A stretch of DNA of 64,000 nucleotides, from NCBI GenBank assembly GCA_015227615.1, contig JAALGZ010000001.1, forward strand, positions 2,480,001-2,544,000, given 5' to 3'. Positions 10,489-21,285 of the stretch are shown one piece after another (the first letter of the stretch is position 1; each line of letters starts with the position of its first letter). The DNA is from Labyrinthula sp. Ha. Its lineage: Eukaryota > Sar > Bigyra > Labyrinthulida > Labyrinthulaceae. The notes below the pieces were generated by a model that made no database searches, was not told the origin of the DNA, and saw nothing but the letters and a program-made list of their open reading frames with translations. Made by a program: the position numbers and the translations under genes.

Positions 10489-11866
10489 ATGATGCAAAGT
10501 TCGCTAAGTGTTTTTGAAAGCTTTGTTGAATACAAAGATGGAGTTTGTGACGCCCAAAGAATTCTAAGTAAAGAATGCTTCCAGCTCTGGGTAAACTCTA
10601 GACAAATGTATCCAAAAAAACCTGAAGAGAGCTTCCGGAAAGCTGTTACTTCACACTGTGTATTTTTTTGTTTTCTTTATTCTAGGCAAGGGTGTGGATG
10701 GGCGACGACCTTTCTCAAAGGATGTGGAAGCCTCTTTGCTTAAGCACTTGCGAAAAAAAGTTGTTTGGCCGTGTTTTGAAGATCATAAATATAAAATAGG
10801 AAGAAGAGGCTTTAAGACACTTGGTTATTGGGAAAAGCGCATGACGGAATCTTTGGATGATGCACATACAAAATCTTCGGTAGAACAAACAACTCAAAAT
10901 TACAGTCTAGTTGAATTCAAAGAAAAAAGATCAAGGAATCGAGTTGGTTCAAAGAAGAAACGAGCCTTGAAGGACATTTCTGAAAGTCTTGTGGCTTATG
11001 ATATTCCCCCGCACCTAAGCCAAGTGTACAGAGATAATCTCACTCAGTCAAAATACGATGTGAAGGCTTCTTTTTTACCTACCGAGTTTTTACTTCAACA
11101 AGCTGCGAGATTATCACCGAGAGCACTAAAAGAAGTTCCGCAAATGAGCCCATTTTTAAAAGAAGAACAAGATAAAGTTTTACGAAGTATGTTATACGAA
11201 TTTGGTAATTTTTATGAAAACAAAGTTGTTCCTAATGAACAAGAAAACAACAGTCAACTTTCTGATTATTCTTATAATGAAGATGTTCAAAACCTAACTA
11301 ACCAAGTTATTGCAAGCTTTATTGCGCTTGGGCGATTAGGATCACGTAGAGCTCAACTTGCTGTTCAGACTTGTTTGAATTTTATTCCTCAAAAATATCT
11401 CAGTGACTTTGCAATGGGATTATACAACCAAAGTGGGATTGAAAGCATAGACAGCTCAACCGGAAAAGTTTCGGAAAAAATGAGGTTCTTCTTTTCAAAA
11501 GAATTTAACTTACCATCAAAACCATTCAGAACTTTTGATCCTTTGAAACCCGTTGGTAGAATCCTTGGAGATCAAGCACGATTCACAGTAGTTGATATGG
11601 ATGAAACTGCAAAGAAGTCGTACAGGGGAAATATTCACGGGGTTCATTCTCTAGCTATAAGAGTTCATAAAACTCAAGCTGTAGCGTTCTTTAAGGAAAT
11701 GATTGAAACCTACAAAAGGGAAGGTGAAGTTTGGACCAGAAGTATCGAGTACAGATGTGATGGCACAATAATGGTGCTTCTCAATAGACACACCAGTTTG
11801 CCCAGTAGCCTGCTTAATAGTCTCGAGTTTCAGGATGTCACTGCGGAATATGCGCATCTCTTATAA
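10489..11866 (+). CDS. Hypothetical protein, two exons
   Basis: I do not recognise this 449-aa protein. Exon 1 is 10489..10657 starting at tandem ATG codons (10489 and 10492). A 28-nt intron 10658..10685 (GTGT...CTAG) completes a Cys codon, and exon 2 is 10686..11866. After a basic, Lys-rich stretch (SRNRVGSKKKRALKDIS) the C-terminal half is mixed alpha/beta without transmembrane segments or low complexity: FIALGRLGSRRAQLAVQTCL, then KPFRTFDPLKPVGRILGD, and a beta-rich end (ARFTVVDMDE, SLAIRVHKTQAVAFF, IMVLLNRHTSLP). The frame is open upstream to 10459 without an ATG, so an additional 5' exon is possible. It lies 271 bp upstream of the SELO gene on the same strand. Confidence 0.8.
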
Positions 11867-12137
11867 TTTTTTGTACTATATTTTTCTTAATACCTTTTTA
11901 CGTTAAAGTCGTGTTTTTATTATAGTTTTGCTTAAGCAGAATTAAAAGTTTTTGCTTGGTTTAGATTTCCTACCCCTTTCTTACAAAATGCCTGGAAATG
12001 AGTTAAGCCTTTTCAACAAAAATACAATATTATAAAAAAGTTAGTTTTGTGACTGTGGTACTTTTCACTTTCCCTAATCTCAAACTTTTCTTCTACTGCT
12101 TGAACTTTAAAAGTTGGTTTCACAACATAAATACTCT

Positions 12138-14067
12138 ATGGTAATGCACCAGTGTGATTCTAAGAATATAAACAGGATTAGAATGAAGACTTCGCTAGAC
12201 GTAAAGAAGAGCAGCCCAGTTCTACAACAAATAACATCTTTAATCAATAACACTTTTATATCAAGCCCATTTATTCAACAAGATCCTCAGAATGATAAAA
12301 GGTACCCTAACCAGGAAACAAGGCCTGTGCACAGCGGACATTATGTCCACCCGAAACCGGAAGAATTTATTTCCCCGTTCTTTCTAGCAGCAAACAAACA
12401 CTTTTTCAACACAGTCAACTTTCCTTATAATCCCGATAAAGATATAATATCAGATTTCTGCAAACTATTTTGCGGTGATAATGCGACTCTAGAAACACTT
12501 GGTATCCAACCCTGGGCAACAGTGTATCTTTTTCTTAACCTAACTTCCTTAGCCATACGCGGTGTCCGTACGTGCGCATCCGATTCTCTCCCCAGATCAG
12601 TTCAGAGGTAAAGGGTATGGAGATGGAAGAGCAAGTTATTTATTTCAGCTGGGAGATTATGAAGTGCAACTTAAAGGAAGTGGGAGAACTCCGTTTTCAA
12701 GAACACATGATGGAAGAGCTGTATTGCGCTCTTCAATTCGAGAGTACCTAGCAAGCCTGTCCATGCAGCAGCTTGGAGTTCCTACAACATTACCAGTGTG
12801 TTTGATTACTAGTTTGGCTGAAGAGGACAAAGTGCTGCGCGCATGGTATCCAGATGGATCAGAGGCAAACTCCAAGTATGAGTTTCCACCCAATGAGATG
12901 CGATATGAAAAGCTGGCTATTGCTTCTCGAGCTACAAAAAGTTTTGTGAGGATTGGACATTTGGAGTTATATGCTAGGCGGATGAGAACAACAAATGGCA
13001 AGGAAGCAGAGGTTGCGAAGACTGAGCTCAATGGTCTTATAGATTACTACCGAAGTGTGCATGGCCTTGATAAACATGAAAATAAATATTTTGAGTTGGT
13101 CAAACATGTCGGAGAAAACGTTTCTGATCTTGTTATGCACTGGCTTAGGGTTGGATATGTACAAGGAAATATGAACTCTGACAATATTCTGCTTAATGGG
13201 GATACAATGGATTACGGACCTTTTGGTTTTGTGGAAAAATATAATCCTACGTTCAATCCGTTCACATCAGATCCAGAGAAAAGGTATTCATTTGAGCAAC
13301 AACCTAAAGCGATGTACTTAAACTTAGCAACATTTGTTGATGCAGTTTCCGCCGTAGTAGAAAACGAGAAAGAGATGGACATGATACTAAATTATGTTAG
13401 AGAAACGTTTCCTAAAATGTTAAATAGTAAGAGGCGAAAGATGCTCTGTGATAAGCTGGGGTTAAAAAACTCGGACTCTGTTGATATGGAACTAGCTCAG
13501 GAAGTTGAAGGAACTATGTATAAGTTTCTTAGTAAGTTTGATTATACACTATTTTTTCGTGGACTTACGGAGACTGGTGCCGCAGATGTTGAAGTAGTTA
13601 CGGCAAAATTAATTGATGCGGCTTATGATATAATCCAAGGAGACGATTTAGAAAAAGTGAGAAGCTGGGTGGATAAGTGGAAGCAATTGTGTGGAGGTTC
13701 TCCAGATACCAAGTTGATGGAAAAGGTTAACCCTGAATTTATTCCAAGGGAATGGCTGTTGGTAAAATGCTATGAAGATGCTCTCGCTTCAGCTCTTTTT
13801 AAAGAGCGAGTATCCGTCGCAGAAAAGGACTTGCTAATGTTGCAATTTCAAAAATTCTCTTCTCATGCATCAGTTGCTGAACTTTGGTATGATACTGATA
13901 ATGAGAACAGACTGAAGGGTTTTGGGAAATTCTACGCTTTAGAACGTGTTTTCTCCGACAAACTTTCCAAGGAGGATTATGAAGAAGCTAAAAAAATATT
14001 TATACAGAAAACACCAGTCGAGGACACTGCAAAGCCTGGAACTTCGTTCTATAACTGCTCTTCTTAA
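12138..14067 (+). CDS. SELENOO: SELO/YdiU family protein AMPylase (Cys form)
   Basis: Two exons, 12138..12521 and 12553..14067, split by a 31-nt intron; predicted 632 aa. SELO proteins have a kinase-like fold with inverted nucleotide binding and transfer AMP to protein side chains; in animals and yeast they act in mitochondria in redox control. The family signature is clear: GYGDGRA, then VQLKGSGRTPFSR with the conserved Lys, DGRAVLRSSIREYL, LGVPTT, GNMNSDN carrying the metal-binding Asn, and DYGPFGF carrying the Asp. The protein ends NCSS, matching the CSS end of bacterial YdiU and the Sec-Ser-Ser end of animal SELENOO, so the redox position is Cys here. The start is the first in-frame ATG; the frame is open to 12114. 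Whether the N-terminus is a mitochondrial presequence cannot be judged. Confidence 0.92.
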
Positions 14068-17000
14068 GTTATTTTTTGCTATATAGATATAAGATTTTGT
14101 ATAATGTTGGAGCTCAATTTTGGGGATATAGGGCCTTTCTTAACTTACATATTTAAGCTGTATGACCTGCCTCTAATTTGTTATTGCCGCTAGCATAAGG
14201 TCCATAATTTTTTGAATCCTATGAACCTCACAATACTTTAGTTCTGCAAAAGCCCTTTTGGAAAGATTAAAGAATGTCACCATCAAGAAGATCAGCATTT
14301 GTTTCTTCACTAGTTTTTACATAACATTTTTCTGACATATAGGAAACAGTTGAAACATCTCCAAAGTATGTAACATTCACGATTATAGTATTTCTTAAGA
14401 AGTCCACAGCAACAGAATGTAGATTTGTTATGACCTGTACTTCATGAAAATTCTTAATTTAAATCCTAGTCATATTCTGTTGATAACGGCGATTTTAATG
14501 ATGTGAAAAAGCTTTAGAAGTATAGCCCCATTGTGGACGAAGCACCGATACACAAAACTACTGTGTCATCCCCTAAAGCGATCAAACTAGGTGTTATCAA
14601 TTATGGTCCAAGGTTCGTTTTTTTTCACTCCGGAGTTTTCACCCCACATGACTTGGTTGGTTGAATCACATTTCGGGAAATTAAGAATCAAAAAAGTGCT
14701 TAAAGAATGTTATTAAAAAAAACTGAAAATCCAACCAGAGGACACAAAACCATAGAAAAATGTTATTGAAAATAAGAAAATAAGCTTAGATGACAGTTGG
14801 ATCCTGTAGAGCTCTGCTACAACTGATCAAATGGTACAGACAGCAATAAAGCATGTTGCAGGACGATTTAAGTTGTCCCAGAAGAGTTTCCACTACTTTT
14901 TGATCGTACATTCAAGAAAAGGGTTTGAATCTAAAACTAGAAAGGTTCAAGAATGTAAAATTATTAGTGGAAGTAACAATACTTATCCTCTTCAAGTGGA
15001 TATTAAGTTTGTTTTGGCAAAAAAAGCCTATATTTTCATTCTAACGAACCTAAGTCACCTTGAACATGAGTTGAAAAGAAACTAAAAATGATGAACATAT
15101 ATCAGGGCTCAGTGACGATCAAAATAAGTGTATTCGTACACTTGGAAGGGCAGAAACTACTATCAGTAAGACAGAATTGGGTCTTTTAAGAGAATTCCCT
15201 GGCATTTTACTTGAAAAATAATTGATTAAAAGAGGCCTGAAGTGTAAAAGTGTGAAAGACGATATAGGAGATAAAGTATGACGATTTTAATGCAATGTGG
15301 TAAAAGTGGTATGGCAATAGGTGATTTTTTTAAGATCTATATTAGTAAAACTACAAATGATCGATCACAATAGAATAGATTAGCCTTTCAAGAAAATATT
15401 CAGAAACACCTTACTGGTATCTACTTCTACTGTATTCAAATTGATACAATATGTGAGTTATCCTCGTAGAAGATGATTGTTATACTTCCTGTAGGTGTGC
15501 ATGGTTCAATGAATATAACTTTTTTATGTACTTAAATGAAGAGCGAGAATGCCTCAGATGTTACGAAGTATCTCAGTGTACTTAGCTTGGAAATATAAAA
15601 GTAGTCATGAGTGAGGGATCCAAAACTGCAAACCCGAGTGGTTATGGAAATACATGCGGCGCATGAGTAGTGTGCTAAGTAGGTTCTAGTATACCTCCGA
15701 TCTTGCTGCAAATCTTTATCTGAAGAAGATTTATCTGCTTTCACAGCAGTGTAAATAAAACGATATTGGAAATATTTGTACCTCCTTCAAGTTTGCTTCC
15801 TCTTGTTGAAGCTCTCTTACTAAAGTTTTGCAAATGCTCAGCAAAGTTATTAAAAAAAACAATAAAGGAGAAGGTTATACTGTGCTTGACACTTAATTTG
15901 AAGAGTCTGTGTTTTTCAATCAAAGCTACTGAACCACTAAGATCCATGCATAGCAAATTTAAAGCTAAAGGAGAGTTGAAAAAGTCACAAAGAGAGTGGA
16001 CTTTTAATGAGGTAGTAACCTACCATTACGGTTTTATTAGCAAATATGTACTAAAAATCATACATATGTACAAAAAGCTGATTCATATAGATGCAACCAC
16101 ATCAGCAGAGATTCCTCAATATCCTTAAGATTAAAATTGTGAAGCTCTCTATTGCTATATCCAAATACAAAGTTCTAAAACCGAAGATCCAGTCCTTGAC
16201 CAGAATGATAAAACGGTGTACATCTTAGAACTCTTTCAGGAAAATAAGAATATTGATCCTACATGTCCATCCTCTGATTGCAAGTACATACACTTTGCCT
16301 GGAAACATTTTTACAGAATATGTAATAAGAAAAGGTGGTTCATATTTGAGAAAATTTATTTGTGGAAAATGGAGATATCAAGACCATCCTTTGTATGATG
16401 AATCTTTTTAATTTCTTGATAGGCTTGCTGTATCAGTGTGTAACACGATGGAGATCAAAGTTCATGTTCCAAACTTAAGAAAGTTTAAAACTTCAAGTAA
16501 ATCTACCTTAAAACATTCAAAGCTCATGTCAGAATGCAAGTTACGTTGAAATAAGATTTCTCATTCCGATGAAAAATGGAGAAAGACAATTGCAGCAGTC
16601 CGAATGATTCAGAAGTCTTACGGCAAAATCCTGATGGTATGCTTGAAAATCTTTCTGATCATCAATAAAATCTTTCATAAGAGCTACCATTGAATATAGA
16701 ATCGCCTGTAAGAAGAAAAAAATTCAAAGGGAGAAATTAAGGTAAAATCCTCAAGCCTAGACTTCCGTTCCTAATCCTTAACTCCATTCATATCTGCTAC
16801 TTTAGATTCTTTATTCTTGAATATTTTCATTAGTTTAAAGCCTTTAAACTTGATAGTGGACCTTAATCTTTTTTCTAATTCCATAGTTTAACCCCTAACC
16901 ACAAATTCGAGGATATAGTTTGAATAGAAGCTACTCATAACCTCCCGCTTTTTGTAAGTGTTCTTTCAGTTGAACTTTGTACCCTGGAGTTGTACAGTTT

Positions 17001-18530
17001 GAATTGAAGCCACAAGTTTCATAAATATCATCAGAGATGGTATTCCACTAGCCTTCTCACTTAGAAAAAATATATCCACCAGGTTCTGAAGCCTAATCTG
17101 TAATCAGAAATCACGTTTCAATATGCTACATTTTCAAGTTTTCAAAGTTAAAAAACGTAGCTTGCGTGTTACAAATACCACTTTTAGTCCCTTTCACTAT
17201 TGTTTCCATTAAGCTAATGCAGACACATTTTCAATTTCTCAATCATATACTTTACATTAGTTTCTTCAACAATTCCTAAGAAATGTGGAATAGTTCTGAT
17301 CCCTATCCCATCCTCTATAGACAGCCCCCTATCTTATCTATGTATATTCTATAAACACTGTGCCGGGACTAGAAAATGATCGAAAGGGAAAGCCTTCCAT
17401 ATCATCTCCGTCCAACGCTTAACTTTTTAACCCTTTAAATTCTTAAATTCTAATCTTTTTGAAAGCATTATTGAACTTTCTACTTGCATATATTTTACTT
17501 CAATAGCTAACGAAAGATTGAATAGAATTTTTTCTTGGGCTTCATTCTTAGCAGAAGCTCGTCTTTTTAAACTGACTTCTATCATATGCTGGCAGTAAAG
17601 GTTGGATTGTTTATTGACTTCAAGCTTCAACACATTGTCATTTTCGTTAACCTATGTGAAAGAACAATTTATTCATGTACTTAGATACAGTTGACGATAA
17701 CTTAGACATTTCACTTTTCCCTCACTTTGCTTTAAATATGCCTTCACTAGGCTTTTGACACCAATTTTTCTGTTCAATTTTTCGTTGGAATTTTGCCATT
17801 TAATTCTGGGAGATTTGAAGAGAGCCGATGAAAATAGTGGCATAAAACACACCGAAATGAAAACAAGCTATTCCATGTCCCGGAGATAAGTGTATCCTAA
17901 AAAATTTTAAAGGTTAAAAAACTTGTTGTATCAGCGATGTAATGCCTAAACATTTTTTCCCGCAATGTTGTTTGTTTCTGCGTTAAGAACTTTATCAGCT
18001 GCTACCTTGCTAATGAAGACAATTGATATACTTTCGAGAGTTGTTCCCTGATATGGGGGAAAGAACTAGAATAATAGACGTATTTTTTTACTGCATAGGG
18101 GTTTTAAAATATGGTAATTCCAAATTTATCCCTTGAGTCCGCTATCCAAATAAATATTACTGTTATTTAGTGTGTTGCTTTATTGCTTTTGTTGGCTTTC
18201 TAAACTATCCAACATTACTTAGCTTATTATATGAACTTCTTTAGCATTTTACAATATATTCCATTAAAAATAACAGTTTTCTTTTCTCTGTCACTTTGTT
18301 CTCAGGTGTTTAGTTGTAACATATAGACAACTCTTGGGCAATGAATTCAGGAAAATTAAAACTTCTTGTCTGGGTTACTGTCTTGGGAACCGAGTACCCA
18401 ATACAATTCTTGGGCATTTTAACAAATTCTTTAAATTTCTTGTTATAATATATTAACTGACAGAATTGAGGGTAACTTGTCCTAAAAAGTTTGCATTTAT
18501 GCAGAAAACCGGTTACAGAGTTTTTCTGGG
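14068..18530. other. Gene desert, about 4.4 kb, with possible decayed coding relics
   Basis: No intact gene is supported. Between about 14480 and 16400 several short open stretches on the plus strand (around 14831..15085, 15766..16128, 16180..16398) have somewhat protein-like composition, with scattered Cys and Trp and lower AT content than the surroundings. They are not joined by plausible miniature introns. They may be remnants of an old gene or mobile element; I cannot name a family. The remainder is AT-rich and featureless. Confidence 0.4.
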
Positions 18531-19343
18531 ATGTTAACAGGTTCACGCGGGTGCATTACCCTAGATATACTTCTTCACCAAAGGAGGAAGGATTGGATCT
18601 TGGGAGTATCGGCAAAGCAGAAAAAGAGTATGGCCAACATAGTTAGAAACGGCCTTGTTCATCTTCCTGGACTAAAAAGACAAAGACCATTGCTTTTCAA
18701 TTGCCCTGGTCTAAAAGCATCACCTGTATGGAATGCAGACTTAGTCAAACAATATCCGGAACTTGAAAGGGTCAGAGAAATGTTTCAAGATAGTGGTTTA
18801 AGGCAAATACTTCTTAAGGAATACCAATCATTAAAAGCATTTAATGAAAAAAGTGATTACGAACTGAAGAATAATGAGCACAAACTTCATCAGGGAAGAT
18901 GGGATTGGTACTCCATGGTGCAGAAAGGGGCCCTAAACCAACCCATGCGGACCACTTGCCCAAGAACGTTTCAAGCTGTCACTTCTTTACCAAACCTGAT
19001 GCTTGGAAATCCTTTTGGATACTGTTTCTTCTCTACTCTTAACTCAAAAAGCTCCATAAGCGCCCACTACGGCCCTTGTAACCTTCGTCTGCGAACTCAT
19101 GTCCCACTTATCGTTCCTGAAAATTGTGGGATAAACGTAGCAGGAAAAACATTTAATTGGTGTCCGTCAGAACCTTTTATTTTTGATGATAGTTTTTCTC
19201 ATGAGACTTGGAACCATAATCCAACTGAGGCTCGAGTAATTTTGTTGCTTGACCTCTGGCATCCTGAGCTTGATCTCTCGGAACGTCAAGCGATAAATGA
19301 AATGTTTCAAGAAGTGAATAGAAAAAGAAAAGTTGGAAATTAA
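18531..19343 (+). CDS. Aspartyl/asparaginyl beta-hydroxylase-family dioxygenase
   Basis: Single-exon 270-aa protein of the ASPH/LpxO family, Fe(II)- and 2-oxoglutarate-dependent oxygenases. The catalytic core shows SAHYGPCNLRLRTHVPL with the first metal His (H179) and a 2OG-contacting Arg (R188), then FDDSFSHETWNHN with the second His (H224), and R235 in EARVILLLDLWHP. The family uses two His and no Asp ligand, as here. Animal members hydroxylate Asp/Asn in EGF-like domains; bacterial LpxO acts on lipid A; the substrate here is unknown. Residues 1-45 are not conserved and contain no convincing signal anchor, so the true start could be a later ATG (residue 34) or an upstream exon. The stop overlaps that of the convergent TPR gene. 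Confidence 0.88.
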   Translation: MLTGSRGCITLDILLHQRRKDWILGVSAKQKKSMANIVRNGLVHLPGLKRQRPLLFNCPGLKASPVWNADLVKQYPELERVREMFQDSGLRQILLKEYQSLKAFNEKSDYELKNNEHKLHQGRWDWYSMVQKGALNQPMRTTCPRTFQAVTSLPNLMLGNPFGYCFFSTLNSKSSISAHYGPCNLRLRTHVPLIVPENCGINVAGKTFNWCPSEPFIFDDSFSHETWNHNPTEARVILLLDLWHPELDLSERQAINEMFQEVNRKRKVGN

Positions 19344-21091
19344 CTCACCTGCTGCTCTACCAGTTTTTTACACTGTTTCGTTCGCGGATGATCGCTTCCT
19401 AATGAATCATTGAATATATCAAATGCCTTCAACATTACTTTCAGACCCGCTTTCTTGTTATTTCTTCGATTTAATAATAGAGAAGCCAGATTCTGTAGCT
19501 GTTGAGTCAACGCCTCATAATTTGTTCCATATTCTATTATACGAAGTTTAATGCTTTGTTTCAAGTACCTCTCAGATTCTTTAAAGTCTTGGTTAATATA
19601 AAGGAAGGTAGCCAAGTTCGTTATATTCTGATCTATCAGCGGGTTCATCTTAATTTCAAAGCTCTCATCAGCATTACGATCTACAACCTGTAAAAGCTTT
19701 AAACTCTTGAGGTATGATTTTCCAGCTACGTGGGCTTTTTTGTTATAATATTCATCCATACCGCCTAGGTTGCTATATATCTGTGCCATCAAAAGCATAG
19801 TATGGTTCTGATCAAGTTCCGAATTTCGCAGTAAATATAAAGCTTGGTTATACAAAACTCTAGCTTCTGAACTCCTCCTTCTCAAATTTAGCATTTCCGC
19901 AAGATTATTTAAACCAACTATTGTATGCAACACATTTCCTTCTTGTTGAGCTGTAGTTACAGCTTTGTGGTATACTTCCTCTGCTAAAGAAAAATTATCC
20001 GAATCAGCATACACTCCTGCAAGCTCGATTAAACTTTCTACTTCATTGATCCGTGTTCTTTTTAAAGGCTTCAGAAGTTTGTTCCTTGGGTACACCCCTG
20101 TTTCTTTGGCCACAATAAAGAAGTTGTAGAATAAGGTTGCACAAAACTCGTGATGAGGACCAAGTGTTTTACTGTATATCTTTAGAGCTTGCATAATTAA
20201 TTTTTTCGGTATCTTTGGATTACCCTTCGCATAATAAGTAAAAAGAGCAGTGTGGTTTGCGAGACTTGCCAACTTCAATCTCTCCGTATCTTTCCTTCTC
20301 CTAAAAAAGTAGTATGCAGAGAGCATAAGATTAGAAACATGATGAGCGAGTAACTTGCGTAAAGTTAAATCTTCAACTTTTGGCAATCTCGCAATAAAAT
20401 CTTGAGGGGTTGAAAGCAAATCTTCATATGCTCTAATCTGTTGTTTCAATGTCATCACGGTATGAATAGGCTTATTTAAACTAAATCCTACTTCTAGAAG
20501 TGTAAGAACCTTAGAGTTTGAAAGGAAAGAAGGTTTTACAGGGTTGTCAAAGTAAACAAGAACTTCCTGGGCAGAGATAATTTCTCTCGGTAGTTGGGTT
20601 GGAAGGAAAGGAAACGTAACGTACTCTGATTGTAAATCTCTACCCTTTAGAAACAGCCTCAGAGCTGATATGGAGTTGTAGAAGTTGCTGTTAGGGGCAA
20701 CTAAATAAAGACTCGATTGATGGAAATCTTTATTTCCCTTGTGGAAGAACTTCGGGTTTAGATGTAAGAAGATATCACTGATTGTAAGATTTTTTACTTC
20801 AACAGGTTCGAAAGAATGGAGATCTATTTCCCCAGATATTGACTCGAGTTTTCCATTGTTGATGAACTTGTAGTTGGCCAGTTTCCCCTTGATTAAACGA
20901 ACTTTCTCATTCTTCCCTAACACTACTGGAGTACATCCATTTCGGACAAAAGTTGTGTTTGTCAGAGCCCTATAGAACTTTCCATCTCTTTTTTTTGTTT
21001 TATGTACTATGTCACTCAAAAATTCAATTAAATAAGCAACTGACACACTTTTCAAGTAAGACATCTTTTTCCTCTTAAATGTTTCTGCCAT
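19340..21091 (-). CDS. Tetratricopeptide-repeat protein, kinesin-light-chain-like
   Basis: Single-exon 583-aa protein. The first 250 residues are not recognised. From about residue 265 helical pairs carry TPR spacing with KLC/NPHP3-type signatures: ALKIYSKTLGPHHEFCATLFYN, SLIELAGVYADSDNFSLAEEVYHKAV, GLNNLAEMLNLRRRSSEARVLYNQAL, NLATFLYINQDFKESERYLKQSI, LGSDHPRTKQC. Such repeats bind peptides or proteins; the partner is unknown. The start is ATG at 21091, 194 bp from the divergent LRR gene. The stop TAA (19342..19340) overlaps the last codons of the convergent hydroxylase gene by 4 nt. The end reads CAG CAG GTG AGT TAA, which resembles a strong splice donor (CAG|GTGAGT), but no acceptor follows at the usual 27-32 nt spacing, so I keep the short tail. 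Confidence 0.85.
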   Translation of the reverse strand: MAETFKRKKMSYLKSVSVAYLIEFLSDIVHKTKKRDGKFYRALTNTTFVRNGCTPVVLGKNEKVRLIKGKLANYKFINNGKLESISGEIDLHSFEPVEVKNLTISDIFLHLNPKFFHKGNKDFHQSSLYLVAPNSNFYNSISALRLFLKGRDLQSEYVTFPFLPTQLPREIISAQEVLVYFDNPVKPSFLSNSKVLTLLEVGFSLNKPIHTVMTLKQQIRAYEDLLSTPQDFIARLPKVEDLTLRKLLAHHVSNLMLSAYYFFRRRKDTERLKLASLANHTALFTYYAKGNPKIPKKLIMQALKIYSKTLGPHHEFCATLFYNFFIVAKETGVYPRNKLLKPLKRTRINEVESLIELAGVYADSDNFSLAEEVYHKAVTTAQQEGNVLHTIVGLNNLAEMLNLRRRSSEARVLYNQALYLLRNSELDQNHTMLLMAQIYSNLGGMDEYYNKKAHVAGKSYLKSLKLLQVVDRNADESFEIKMNPLIDQNITNLATFLYINQDFKESERYLKQSIKLRIIEYGTNYEALTQQLQNLASLLLNRRNNKKAGLKVMLKAFDIFNDSLGSDHPRTKQCKKLVEQQVS

Positions 21092-21285
21092 CTTCTAGGC
21101 TAATCCAAGAATATGCCCAAAATTAGAGCGACCTGTAAACATTAGTTTTAAACAAGTAGTCAAACGACAAGAGCAACGTCAGATAATATATCCGAATGTT
21201 TAACCACGGATAAACATCCAATAAAGCACAGGTTATATGCTATGGCTTTAAATACTATTTTCTATGATTTCACTTTATTGTTGTT
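21092..21285. promoter_or_regulatory. 194-bp divergent intergenic region, TPR / LRR genes
   Basis: The space between the divergent ATG codons at 21091 (minus) and 21286 (plus). It must contain both promoters and leaders. It is AT-rich and has no motif that I can name. The role is inferred from position. Confidence 0.4.
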
